In this document: positions 31,958 through 43,656 of the stretch, piece after piece
How the letters are laid out: each line of letters opens with the position of its first letter
Position numbering within the stretch: the stretch's first letter is position 1
Source of the DNA: Paraphysoderma sedebokerense
Taxonomy: Eukaryota > Blastocladiomycota > Physodermatomycetes > Physodermatales > Physodermataceae
NCBI GenBank assembly: GCA_025602915.1
Contig: JAHLJZ010000005.1
Span: forward strand, 665,146-729,145
DNA: 64,000 bases
Reading direction: 5' to 3'
Notes under the pieces: model-generated
What the model was told of the DNA's origin: nothing
The model's input: the letters and a program-made list of their open reading frames with translations, nothing else
The model's database searches: none
Position numbers and translations under genes: made by a program

Positions 31958-34475
31958 ATGGTTGCCATCGCCACCGCGCCCCCTACCCCAAAATCCCCTG
32001 ACGTAATGGTGAAGGAGAAGTCCAAGAAGTCGAAGGATAAAAAATCAAAATCTTCAAAGTCAGATAAATCCGAGAAAAAGTCAAAAAAGAGCCAAAAAGA
32101 AAAGGTTCAAACATCCAACGAAGAAAATGGTATCATTTCTGACAGCATAACCTCGAAGAAGCGCAAAGTGGAATCGCACAATCAGGTTGATGAATCAAAA
32201 TCTAAACCCAAGAAACAGAAAACCGATTTAAATTCCGCTGTAGATGAAGCTATAACAGACTGTCCAATCGATTCTGACATTCCGAAGCATTTGCGGCTTT
32301 CATCGTACCGCATCTCCTCAGAAACGGTCGCACTTCTGGCGTCTCGAAATATCAATTCGTTATTCCCGATCCAAGCTGAAACTTTCGACTATATTTACGA
32401 AGGAAAAGATATCTTAGGTCGTGCAAGAACTGGTACTGGTAAAACGCTTGCGTTCGCCTTACCCATCATCGAAAAATTGAAGGCCGACGGAATGGCATCA
32501 AATAAAGCAAGGGGTAGACCACCAAAGGTTTTAGTATTGGCCCCGACCCGCGAATTGGCGAAACAGGTGTCTGCAGAGTTTGAGGCTACGGGTGGACAAT
32601 TAAGCGTGATATGTATATACGGTGGAGTCGCCTATGATGGACAAAGTAAGCCATTTATATTCATATTTGTGATAGTGACAACCACCTGCTAACCCTGTCT
32701 GAATATCAGTTGACGCATTCCGCAATGGTGTCGATGTCGTGGTGGGAACACCTGGCAGAATTATTGATCATATTGAAAGCGGACGTTTGAAACTCCAGGA
32801 TATCAGATATCTCGTTCTTGATGAGGCTGATCAGATGCTTGATATGGGATTTGCAGAATCGATGGAGCAAATTTTGTCCCACGTCCAAAATCACAAAAAG
32901 TCCTCCAATTCGGCTACATCATCGCATCAGACACTTCTATTCAGCGCCACGTTTCCATCTTGGATTAACGATGTCGTTTCAAAATTCATGAAAGATGAAC
33001 GCGTCACTGTCGATTTAGTAGGCGACCAAAAGCTCAAAACAAGCGAGAAAGTGCGGCATTTATGTATCAATGCCCATTGGTCTCATCGAAAAGAAGTTAT
33101 TGGTGATGTCGTTCAAGTTTACGCAGGCAAAGTCGGCAAAACAATCATTTTCACCAACTCAAAAGCAGAGGCTAATGATTTGGCATTAAATGACAAATTG
33201 AAATCTGATGCGCAAGTAATTCACGGTGATATTGCACAGAATCAACGTGAAGTGACGCTTAAAGGATTCAGAGAAGGTTTCATGCGATTTTGTTCACTAA
33301 TAACACTCAAGATCAGTCAATAACTTGTTCCCTCCAGGCAAATTTCGCACATTAGTTGCCACCGATGTTGCTGCTAGAGGTCTTGACATTCCAGAAGTGG
33401 ATCTCATTGTCAATATGGTTCGTTCGTTTTCCGTTTCGTACTCATTCTGCATCAAGTCTGACATTACCGTTTCTAGGAACCACCAAAAGATATCGATACC
33501 TATGTCCATAGAAGCGGACGTACAGGACGTGGTGCCACTACGAAACTTGGCACTTGCGTGACCTTCTACAAACCTGCAGATGAATATTTACTTAACATCA
33601 TTTCCAAGAGAACTGGAACCAACTTCTCCAAAGTTTCGGTGCCGCAACCCTCGGATATTATCAAAGCTTCTGCCGAGGAGTCAAAACACTACTTGGAAAC
33701 AGTCAGTAGTGACGTTTTAGATCTTTTTGAAGATACTGCGAAGGAAGTTATTGAACAATTTGGAGGAGGTGTGCCTGCCTTGACACGCGCATTAGCTTGG
33801 ATCAGTGGATATACAGAGAAGAAACAAATTACGAATAGAAGTTTATTCTCCGGTACGCTTTGTGATTCCCATTAATATTTACACTATTGTTGTTTCTAAC
33901 GGTTTATGGTTCTTTCAATTATCTTATCGCTACTCAACATGCTATTCATTTATTCCAAAGGTGCTCCTACGCATACAACCCTTATGTTCCGTCTTCCAAC
34001 TGCTATAAGACACGTGTCATACGTTCGGACAATCTTGACTCGAACTTTTCCAACTTTGGATCCATTCACTGATTTGCGAACGTTGAAAATTGCAAAAGAC
34101 AAGATGTCTGTCGTCTTTGACATTGTCAACGAAAAGGTGGAGCTCAAGAAAGCTGACGCCGAAGACGACAGTTCTGAAGAAATCTGGATCACAGGTATAA
34201 AATGGGAAAATGAACGTGGTGTTAATCTAGAAGTCTGTAATGAGCTACCAGAGCTAGTGGATTCTGCAAACGGCAATGGCTATGGGAACAACAACTTTAC
34301 CAGAGATCAAAGAGGCGGAGGCAATTACCAAGATCGAAACAGTGGTGGTAGATCATTCGGCAATTATGGAAGAGGAGGCCGCAGATCTGACGGAGGTTAT
34401 AACAATAGCAGATATGGCAACGATAGAGGAAATGGCCGAGGCAGAGGTCGAGGTAGCTTTGGCAGGCGACATTAG
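31958..34475 (+). CDS. DEAD-box RNA helicase of DDX21 type with GUCT domain
   Basis: DDX21/DDX50 proteins are nucleolar ATP-dependent RNA helicases used in ribosome production. The N-terminus (from 31958) is Lys/Ser-rich. The Q-motif region is followed by ARTGTGKTLAFALP (motif I) and LAPTRELAKQ (Ia). Then come VVGTPGRIIDHI, VLDEADQMLDMGF (the DEAD box) and LLFSATFP (SAT). Lobe 2 has IIFTNSKAEA, VATDVAARGLDIPEV and YVHRSGRTGRG, which is split by an intron at about 33420-33477. The next region carries a GUCT-type domain (SLFSGAPTHTTLMF, then IRHVSYV and KDKMSVVFDI). The tail is Gly/Arg/Asn-rich with RGG-like repeats and ends SFGRRH. GUCT domains mark the DDX21/DDX50 branch. Five or so introns are present; the join at 33853-33959 keeps frame. 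Confidence 0.88.
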
Positions 34476-34818
34476 GTGAATCATAAAGGACAATTCATCT
34501 TATTTATTTGTCATAGTTGAAAGAAATAATGTTGATATCTGAAATCTTAATAATGGGTATGATTTGTAAACAATACAGAATACATTCAAAGAGATAATAA
34601 TTTAGGTAGAGTCATATAACGAATACAATGTCTTCAAGTAAAAATAATTTTTGCCTGCTTTTATATAGATTGAACTTCTTGTGGGAATGTAGATAACCTA
34701 TAGTGATCTCGTGCACTGCAAGAATACAAGGCTACAGATCCCATCTGCGTGCCAATAGCAAAATAGGATTGATCTATGCGAACAAATCATAAGTATATAT
34801 TGGCAAGACATCGATGAA
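34476..34818. other. Convergent intergenic region
   Basis: AT-rich, between two facing stop codons, with no open frame worth calling. The 3' flanks of both neighbours are expected here. Confidence 0.5.
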
Positions 34819-37800
34819 TCATAGATGAAAAGTTTTACCATTCGACACAGCAATGCGGGAAACCGGTCCACCCGGAGCTTCGACCGAGTGAATCAAGTTT
34901 ATAGCTCCTGTCGCTCGCTTATTTACATCAGCCGGCAAATGGGTGCCGGAGGCCAACCTTATATCCCAAAATCGTACCACAGGTTCTTCTGAAGACGCTG
35001 TGGCAATAACATCACTGGATAGCCACTTTATATCTGCAATACCGTCGCGGTTAATTTCCTGATTGTCACTATTGTGATGGAGTATATGCAAAGGCTTGGA
35101 CGCCAACCGAACGTCAAAGATAGTGGTGTGATTTTCAATCCCTGCGCTGGCAATGTATGTACCGCAAGGGCTACAGTCCACATTCAAAAGTATTAGAATT
35201 GGTCAATATTTGCCGATAATCACATGTATGTTCTCTTACCTAAACGATACAACGTTCACGTCTTGTTGATCGCAGAAGAACCTGCAACATTCCCGACCCA
35301 TTTGAAGATCAAGCAAATGTATCATTCTATCACCCCATTGAGGCATAATATTTGTTGAACAGACGGAAATATGGGGATTGTTGGACTGCGGAAAAGTTCC
35401 ATATGCTAGCAATTTTCCATTCGATGATATGTCCATACTCCCGATGTTGTAGTCACATTCGAAATGCTGGAAAACTTTGAAGGTGCGGTAATCACAAACG
35501 GTAACCTGAGCATATGGTATGTGTGAGCGTCCTTTGGTTAGCAATGACTACATCAGCCAAATGTCGTACCCGAGCCTCCATATTCTCAATGGCTTCCGTA
35601 CAGAAGTAGACGAATCCATCACTATACTGCTTTCCAAATTGAGCCCCAGTCAATGGCCTAGGTCGAATTGTGGTCAATTCCGCTGTCGTTAGAGAAAGTT
35701 TAAATGGATGGAGTATACACACCGTTTCCGAGTAATCCGTTTGTGACTACTATTCACAACACCATCCTCTGATACACGTAAAATACAACCGGTCCTAAAG
35801 ATTGGTGTGAGTGCAAATGCCTATAGCAGTACGCAGCAGAGAAGGTTTACCCGTCAGCACTTGCAGAAACAAACAGATTTGGCACAGCTAAATGTTGATC
35901 AACTCTTATTATGTTTCCGTTATGGCAATCTTTAAACGTTGTTAGAATACTGGAACAATACAATGGTAATGAATAACTGATATCATACCTACGCTGCCAA
36001 CCACACAGCCGTCAACCATACTCCACACCTAGGGGCGGCTGAGTCATTCGCTCACATGTGCATGTCGCGACACAGAAGTAACTGACCTTCAGTTTTTTAT
36101 CGAATCCGCCAGAAACCATTATGCGGTCATCCCACACCCGGACATTCGAAACTGTGCAGTATTCGTCTTAGGTAAAAGTTATTACTCCTTTTCAGGCATG
36201 TTCGCAGTCTCGCGTAATGTACTTACAGTCACTCTGTGGGCTTCTCGACTTAACGCGATGTCCTCCCGAGTTGAGCGCAACTGGACGGGAAAGTATCTGA
36301 CCGATGGTGGAAGTCCCGTCATCCACGTCATGCCAATTTAAATGTAGAAGGTTATTCGCTCTCCCGGCATCCGTAGAAGCAATGCACGAAACAGCAAGAT
36401 TATTCCTAATTGAGTAATATTTATTAGTTCTTCACTCGGAAACCCCAAATTACCAGAGTCAACGTGATACCACGCATACCGTTTTGTGAAAACCATATCC
36501 TCAATAGCACCGCTGGTAAACGCATGACTGAGGTGATAGCTTTGTGGATTCCGAAACCGAACGAGTAAGTTTGAAGCCATTTCTTCAATAGAAGATAGGC
36601 CTGTAATACCCCCGTTGGCTCGAAGTTGAAGTTTCTGATGAAGATTCCGTCGACCAGATTTTTCGCTGCACAACGCACCCATCGCTGAATCAATCAGCAA
36701 GTGTGCTCGCGAACTCGGCTCGCCTCCTGTGTTTTGACGATGCAAATCTATGGCAGCTCTACGGAGATCTTCCGGTTTCCGTCCAATGAATTCCTTACTA
36801 GGGAGAGCGGTCAGGTCAATTGCACACTTTTCAGGCAATTTTGAGTAACAGCGCACCATAGTTCGACCCAATTAGGTACTTCGGAGCAATCTTTGCCTGG
36901 TAGCAATGATAACAGCTTGCACTTCTCTTCCTCTGTCAACGAGAAGTGGCGATAATGGACTAACATAGGCTATGTTAGTGGCAATATCCATTTAGCACAT
37001 CCTGAATAAACTTACAATTCGGAAGTCCCGACAGTTTAAGGTTGTGTCGTAAGATTGAATTGAAATATGGACGCGGTACTAATTTTTTTTGAATGCGCTG
37101 CAATGTGCTGGTGCTGTGGTTGTTCAGCGGAATCTCCTTCCTTGGTGAGGCTGTTGAAATGGAAGAGATTATGAATTTAAGTCTTTTAGCTGCCGAGGTC
37201 TTCCTTCTTCGTTTCTTCTTTCTTTTCCTTATGTATGGCTGCGTCAAGTCGGTATCTGATATTTAAAGTTTAGAGCACCCATTCAAGATGGCCGAGTTCA
37301 ATACATAATCACCAGCCAAGCATTCCACATCGGTTTTCCTCGATAGCACCGGATTCTCACTTCCATCATTGGAAAGAGGGAGGGTGCAATCCACCTTTTT
37401 CTGAAGTGAACTCTTACTAAAAGGCAACGAATCGGTCGCGTTTTTGCTACCCTGGCTAACCTCAGTCTCTTTGACCGATGCGCACATTCTTCGCTGAAAT
37501 AAGTGGTCAGATGTTACACTATTGGGATCCTGTATGTGCACCGAATTGTTGGCCCTTGAAGGATTGCAAAAAGTGTCTGACTGTTTCATCCGTTTAGTGG
37601 TTTTGCCTTCTAACGAGTACATATACACGTTGGGCTTCAAAGTTTCTTCTGTCTGTGAATGTGAAAATTAATTCTAACGGCAGAAAAAAGCTCTGAACAA
37701 AACCTATCGCACCTGATTGCCGCTCTGCACATTACGTCCGGTGTATTGATGACTCGTCGGAACGGAGAAAGGATCGTTTAATAGGGCAACTCGATAAGTC

Positions 37801-38394
37801 TGCTAAGTTCGTTAGAGATCAGGATTAAGTTTGATACCCCCAAACAAATTTAGTGCGATACGTACCTGCAGTAGAGAATCTGGCTGGATATTCCGGTTAC
37901 AATCTTGATTACTCAAAGTATTTATAGGCCCCGTATTTAATCTACCAGCGATCTAGCAAAACGTTCATTCTTTAGAACTGGGATATAAACATCTATCCAA
38001 ATCTCTCTTTATCGCATACCAAGTCCATACTCGTCTTTGATTTTGTCTTTCTAGACTCAGTAAACGATTCGGATGATGTCGATTTGATGTCGATGATGTG
38101 GCCATTGGTAACAGTTTCTTCCACTTGCGCATTTTTTAATTTCGACCGCAGACTTTCCAAATTAGAGAATGTAGTCCATTCTGTAACTTTAACATTTTGA
38201 TTTTCGTCACGAAATATAAATAAGCTTATGTCAACTTTAAAGCGGGTAGCTATTAAGCCGAGATACTTATACAGGGATTGTTTCTCATGGCGGAATTGAG
38301 TTTCGGCCTAAATGTCAGGAATTTGTGATGTCAGAATGCAGCAATACACATAATTATTAAAATCGAAGATAACCTCGGAGTGAATTGCAGACAT
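34819..38394 (-). CDS. Large WD-repeat protein with Lys/Arg-rich middle
   Basis: I cannot name this gene. The first exon is short (MSAIHSE, from the ATG at 38392-38394). The second begins AETQFRHEKQSLYKYLGL and has a helical, possibly coiled stretch. Several Ser-rich exons follow, then a basic KKRRRKTSAAKRLKF segment near 37200. A helical part with LTEEEKCKLLSLLPGKD comes near 36880-36950. It weakly resembles DEUBAD/ASXH-type domains, but this is uncertain. WD-like repeats run from about 36470 to 34819, for example VRFWDIRLASG and TIFDVRLAS, and the protein ends KTFHL. Near 36794-36825 a 32-base intron is needed to keep frame, so the model there is weak. A chromatin-linked role would be inference from the basic and WD parts. 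Confidence 0.55.
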
Positions 38395-38826
38395 TCACAA
38401 AAAAAAAAACGCAAGTATTTTAAATACTCTAAGAGGTGGAAACACGGAAATTATTTGATTCTTGATTCAGGTAGGTTCAGATTTAAAGTTCGTCCTGATG
38501 ATCGACAGGGATTGTTTATTAACACTGCAACTGTTTGACTCCCCCTCAAAATACTCATATCATGCAATTATGTTACAAAGTAATGCTGTTTGGACTATTA
38601 CATATTTTCCGTACAAAGCATACGTGTGTCCAACAAACTTGAGAGCCCTCCGATAGAAACTTATAGTCACAGGAACTTCGGCCGGTGCTTCTGATGGAGA
38701 ATCCGTTTGCACCGGACAAGTGGGTACAATTGGGCTGTAGAGAGTCAAACAGAATGGGAATCAAGGGAGAGGCCTATTAAAAAATGGGTCAGCACTCGAT
38801 CTTTACAGCAGTCGTAAAGATCACAC
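38395..38826. other. Gap between PDK stop and WD-repeat gene start
   Basis: Both genes lie on the minus strand. Short open frames occur, the longest about 64 codons, and none has recognisable content. It should hold the promoter of the WD-repeat gene. Confidence 0.4.
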
Positions 38827-40582
38827 TTACTCCTCGCTATCGCTTAACCGCGACAGATGAAGATAGACGTCCGTTCCATATCCTTCCATACTAATTAATC
38901 TCAGATCACCACCAAAGTATCGAGCATACAGCCTGGAAATTGGAAGGCCGTAGCCAAACCCGGCCAAGGGTGCCTTAAAATCGGATTTAGAGAAATTGGG
39001 ATCCAGTTCTGGCGCGACAGCGGTTGTGTAAAGGTAAGTCCAAATCAAAGGCACCCCAGAACGTGGGACACCACCTCCTTCATCGGAAATCTTGATTGTG
39101 ATGTCCTAAATATACAAAAAATGCCGATTGTCAACCCATAAGACACTTACGACGAGGAGAAATACTGCTTACTTCTTTACCCTCCGCAACGATAATTTTG
39201 ATAGGCGGGAATTCATCTGCATCAACTCCACTTGTTTCCACAACAGCACGCAAACTGTTCTTCAACAACTCAAACATCATATGGTGCAAATGCGACGGGA
39301 CATACATGAAAGTTAGGTCACGGGGGCAATACAGTTGAACTTGTGTGCACGGATTAGTAAAGTCAACTTGAGACAGAAGGTGAAATGTGGACACATACTG
39401 GCCGGAGCTTTAAATAGAGCATAATGGTCCTCACATATAAAGCGGGCATTATCGATGGCTTCCTGTGCTATTTCCGCAATATTGGTCTTGGTACATATTA
39501 TACCGACGTATTCTTCTCTCGGCGGTGCCTTATTCAATGCAATATGCTGTCCTATAAGCTGGAAAGAGATCGATGTAAGGAAAGAAGGCTCTGAGAGTGT
39601 ATGTGAAAGCAGAAAGATATAATACCATTCGAATGCCGATACGACTCATATAAAATCTATCCAGAAATCCTTGAACTTCGGTGTCGATGTTCTGAAAATG
39701 CTGGGAATGCTTCAACTCTTTAATACCTTGCGCAATAGTTGTAACAACTGGATCGTGCCGTCGTTTGATGTTTTCTATGACTTTAACAAAGTTTTTGTTA
39801 TAGTCTACGATTTCCGATGGCACTTCAATGTCATCTACTGGATGAAAATATCTTAAGAGTAAAATTTCGGTTAGAGGCACTCCAACAAATTGAATCATAA
39901 TGGCTTCATGGTACCTGTGTGTTGCTGGTGCAGTATTTGGAGTTGCGCTAATTCTCTCCTTAACTTTGAAGTTTCTGGGTAGGTCTAATTTGGGAAATTC
40001 GACCAATTCTCTGAAAGATTCGGCGTACCAATCTCGAACTCTCGTTACCGAAGGCATAGTAGACAAGTCATGCGGCAGATTTTCCAATTCCACAACTCGA
40101 TGAGCCTAATGTATACAGCGTACGTAAATAAAAACACATGTCAAATGTAATCAAGCTTTAAAACTCTGGCTGGTTGACCATAAAAACAGATATATCATCA
40201 ATATGAACGGAGCCAATAACTAACCAGCCGTATCGGTAACTCTTCTCTCAAGAATTGTGTTGCTTTCAGAATGGTTCCCTGTGACGGTTTTGAGCCTAGG
40301 TTCATGCACAGAATTATAAAGCAAAGATATTAATCGCAATGCATTAATACATTCTTGTTAATTCGTTTGAATGGCCCAGAGTAGTCAACAATATCATACC
40401 GAATTCAACCATTTGACGAAGGGACACACTTGTTTGTGGGAACTATTGATAAATATTAAAATTAAAAACAGGTTTATAGCTGTTTGATTTGCTTTCGGAA
40501 TCCTTTTTCAAGACTACATTGACTGTACCTTCGCAAAGTACTTGATTTTGTCAAACACCCACGATGGTAATTTGGCCGCCAT
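38827..40582 (-). CDS. PKP1: Pyruvate dehydrogenase kinase
   Basis: Mitochondrial protein kinase that inactivates pyruvate dehydrogenase by phosphorylating its E1 alpha subunit. It has the histidine-kinase-like fold. The N-terminal helical domain runs from the ATG at 40580-40582 ([10 protein letters not shown], then SLRQMVEFG). It includes [23 protein letters not shown] and [13 protein letters not shown], all typical of PDK. The ATP-binding part has [12 protein letters not shown] (N-box). [11 protein letters not shown] follows (G1 box), then [20 protein letters not shown] (G2 box). It ends LSDSEE at 38827. About seven exons are seen. No obvious mitochondrial presequence precedes the family start, and this may be an annotation-start issue. 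Branched-chain ketoacid kinase is the main alternative and is less likely. Confidence 0.85.
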
Positions 40583-40957
40583 AGTGATTTCAAGCCAAAA
40601 TATGCAGAAGCTGTGTGAAAATTAATATAATGTCGAATAGACTGAGTTCCGCTTGGGATTAAAGTGCAGGATTTCTGGTCCCCAACATTGGAGTTGTAGG
40701 GTGTAAGGGGGAGTCCGAGAAGAATAATAGCACGTGAAAAAGTAATTTAAGTTCTATTGTCTAGTGGACATTCACCGGGCTAATATTATTTCACTTAGCA
40801 TGTTCAGAGGCTAATATCGAAGTTATCCCTTATCGTGAATCAACGAGCATTGAAGTAAAATTACTGACAGGATCAAATTATTTCAGTGTGGATAAACGAA
40901 GATTGGACCCGGAAATGTTCTTTTAATAAGCGCAAACGGCATTTACAGGTTTCTTTC
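40583..40957. promoter_or_regulatory. Upstream region of PDK gene
   Basis: About 375 bases between the CFD1 stop and the PDK start on the same strand. It should contain the PDK promoter; I see no defined element. Confidence 0.4.
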
Positions 40958-42131
40958 CTACCGAGCACAACTCTCGGCTACTTTGTCCGCTATGGGACCA
41001 AACACCTCATAAATTTTACTCTTTGGGTACTCTAGCAAAAGATTTGATTCGGTGGATTCAATTAAGGCTGTAAATGTCGGATCTATTGGCACCGATCCGA
41101 GATAAGGTACTTCAAAATCTTCAGCCGTCTGTTTCCCGCCCCCAGATGAAAAAATAGGTGTACAGTCCTAATTCAGTTCAAATAGTATCGATTCATGATG
41201 AGCTGAATGCCGTCAATTGTAGTTCAATGAAAATAAACCTACCGCACAGTGCGGGCAAATGAAACCGGACATATTTTCAACGACTCCAATGACTGGAAGC
41301 TTGACTTTCTTGCAAAATGACAGTTCCTTTCGTACATCCGATAAGGCGACAGCCTATGAGGATAGAAAATACGTTAGCATCTAATTCTTGAAGAATGATA
41401 TCGCACGATAAAAGATTTCTCTCACCTGTGGAGTTGTGACGACGACAGCTCCATCTGGGTTCAGTGACTTCAGGTACTCGGCCAACGAAATATGTTCATC
41501 TGAAGTACCAGGAGGTGTATCAATTATCAGGTAATCCAAATCGTCCCAATACACATCAGCTAAAAATTGACGAATCATAGCTATATAATTCCGTATATCC
41601 AGTTTTTGAAACCAACATAAAATTAATGGATTGAATTCTATTGGATGTATTGTAGGATCGGCAGCCGACTTACCGTTCTTTTTTGGGCCTCTCCATACAA
41701 TGGCATCGTCTTTGTTCTGCAAGAGAAATCCTATCGACATAACCCCAAGTCTTTTCTCATTATCTGCATATACGGGGATCCATCTATAATTGGACGAATG
41801 AAAGTTAATGTTAATTCGTCAATCGAGGTGAATCATTTAAATTTTGTACTCGGGACGATGGCACAGGTCCGAGAAATCTTCCTCTCAATAATGATAAGCA
41901 CAGATTACGCTACCCATTTGAAGCTTGATGAACTTGTTGTCCATCTAAATGAAACATCCTTGGTATTGATGGGCCACATAAGTCGATATCCAAGACGCCT
42001 ACTCGAAATCCTTTATGGACAAGGGATAAGGCCAGCTGAGTAGTTACTGACGATTTTCCCACTCCTCCTTTGCCTGAAAGAACTAATATGATATGTTTTA
42101 CTTTGGAAAGATTGGTCGCTACTTCGTCCAT
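40958..42131 (-). CDS. CFD1: Cytosolic Fe-S cluster scaffold CFD1/NUBP2
   Basis: Cfd1 (NUBP2) pairs with Nbp35 to assemble 4Fe-4S clusters for cytosolic and nuclear proteins. The first exon gives [20 protein letters not shown] (P-loop with the Mrp/Nbp35 signature KGGVGKS) and [17 protein letters not shown]. Later exons give GVMSIGFLL and VWRGPKK, then [23 protein letters not shown] and [14 protein letters not shown]. The next exon continues ICPHCA, then DCTPIF. The Cys pair of CPHC is the bridging-cluster motif. The end ESCAR is at 40958. There is no long N-terminal cysteine-rich region, so it is Cfd1/NUBP2 rather than Nbp35/NUBP1. About six introns are present. Confidence 0.88.
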
Positions 42132-42623
42132 GCTGTATTTTAAAGTGCAGTGTAAATAGAGGGATAGGTAAGTTGACTGCGTTCAGGTGGGGTGCCCAGA
42201 AAAACTGCGAAACTTAGTAAGCCAGACCACGGCGCAGGCCGACTCCTAAATTGTGAATCATCAATAAGTTGAACATCAATTAGCATTGCCAATTATCTTT
42301 GCGCATGAGAGATAGTCTACATATATCCCCTGTGTATTTCATGAATAGAGAGTGCCATGCATCAGTGAAAAGTGTTTCTGAATATCATGTATTATATAAT
42401 TGTTGTATTCCTAAAATACACCGCCGCCAACGTGCATGGGGACTTCCATCAAGAAATTTCGCTCTGAATGAAAGTCGATTTTCATTTTACAAGACATCAG
42501 AGGTACCCTCGAATGCCAATGAGTCCACTTCGAGAGAGATAAAACAATCATAACAGTCGTTGAGAATAAGTAGAACATTTTACTTTCTGTCTAAATATGT
42601 CATCCTTATGAACTGTCCTTAAT
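42132..42623. other. Gap between ARL6IP4 stop and CFD1 start
   Basis: AT-rich. A plus-strand frame of 84 codons at 42299-42553 has no domain and no conserved neighbour, so it is not called. The CFD1 promoter should lie here. Confidence 0.4.
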
Positions 42624-43560
42624 TCACCTCGCTAATTCTTTGCTCTGAGTCAAAAAGCTAATTCCATCACCCATAGTAGCTTGCTTGTTAATTCTCCTAT
42701 GTTCCTCACGACTGACGATCCGCTCAATTATTTCACCTGAACCTCGAACCAGCCTGTTCAATTGAAATGGATTAGCTTCATGTGAGAGTTATAATTAGAT
42801 GAATACCTGAAAAAAACTTTTTACCTCATGCGGCCGGTGTAAGGGTCAAATTCCTCTCGAACGACGCTCTGTTCTTTCAGATATTCTTCGCGAGTTTGAG
42901 GAACCATGGCCCGCCGCTTTGGCGGTTCTGATGGTGGAGGCCTCGGTGCGGGCAAACTAGGTGATTTCTGCTTTGGAGGTTTATGTTCACTCAAATGATT
43001 AACAGACTTTGAGTCCACATTCTGAATGTCTTTCTTCTTTGATTTCTCTGATTTCCGTCTCTTTTTGTCCTTCTTCCTTCGCCTCCTTGAATCTTTCTTC
43101 CTACTCTCCGATTTATATTTGGACTTTGACTTTGATGAAGATAAAGAGGTGTCCGAGTCGCTTGAATTCGAAGAAGAAGAAGAAGACGAAGAATTAGAGG
43201 ATGAATCGCTTGAGGACGACGAGTAGCGGGATGAGCGCTTCCTCTTCCTTGAGGATTTTGAGTGCTCTGAAGCGTCCAAGGATATGCGGGAGCTAAGTGC
43301 GGACCTGTAAACAAGCGGACATTGAATGAACAAAGAAATCAACTGATAATTTTGAGTGGCAGGCACTATTAAGCATACATACATTCTCTATTACAATATA
43401 AAGAGTTGTCATCGTCCGACAGTGATGGCGGGCACGACGAGGGAATCCGGCTGGCGCAACCCAAACTTTCGCTCGTTCGTTCCTCTCCGTCTTCCTCCAC
43501 TTCCCACTCCTCCATATCTGTCGTACCTATTCTGCATCCCACATCGGGATCTGTATCCAT
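42624..43560 (-). CDS. ARL6IP4-family SR-rich nuclear protein
   Basis: ARL6IP4 (SRrp37) is a nuclear speckle protein with a role in pre-mRNA splicing. The middle of this protein has a long Ser tract followed by a Lys/Arg-rich region (KKDSRRRRKKDKKRRK). A Pro-rich segment comes next, then the family's conserved C-terminus, MVPQTREEYLKEQSVVREEFDPYTGRMR. The last exon continues with LVRGSGEIIERIVSREEHRR and INKQATMGDG and ends at 42624. The first exon, upstream of an intron at about 43300-43380, begins with an ATG at 43558-43560. A later start near 43512 is also possible. It lies 96 bases from SWR1 on the other strand. Confidence 0.8.
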
Positions 43561-43656
43561 CCACCCCACACACGCATCCTACCACATATACTCTGGGGCC
43601 ACCATGCCCGCTGCTCCGCATCCCCTACGCCGTCGTTGATTTCATATTTACTTTCC
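43561..43656. promoter_or_regulatory. Shared divergent promoter of ARL6IP4-like and SWR1
   Basis: Only about 96 bases separate the two proposed start codons, so the promoters must overlap or transcription must begin inside one of the genes. If the ARL6IP4 start is at 43512 the gap is about 145 bases. Confidence 0.5.

Noticed and set aside
42299-42553. Plus-strand frame of 84 codons between CFD1 and ARL6IP4
   Set aside because: No domain, lies in a promoter-sized gap, and length is within chance for AT-rich sequence.
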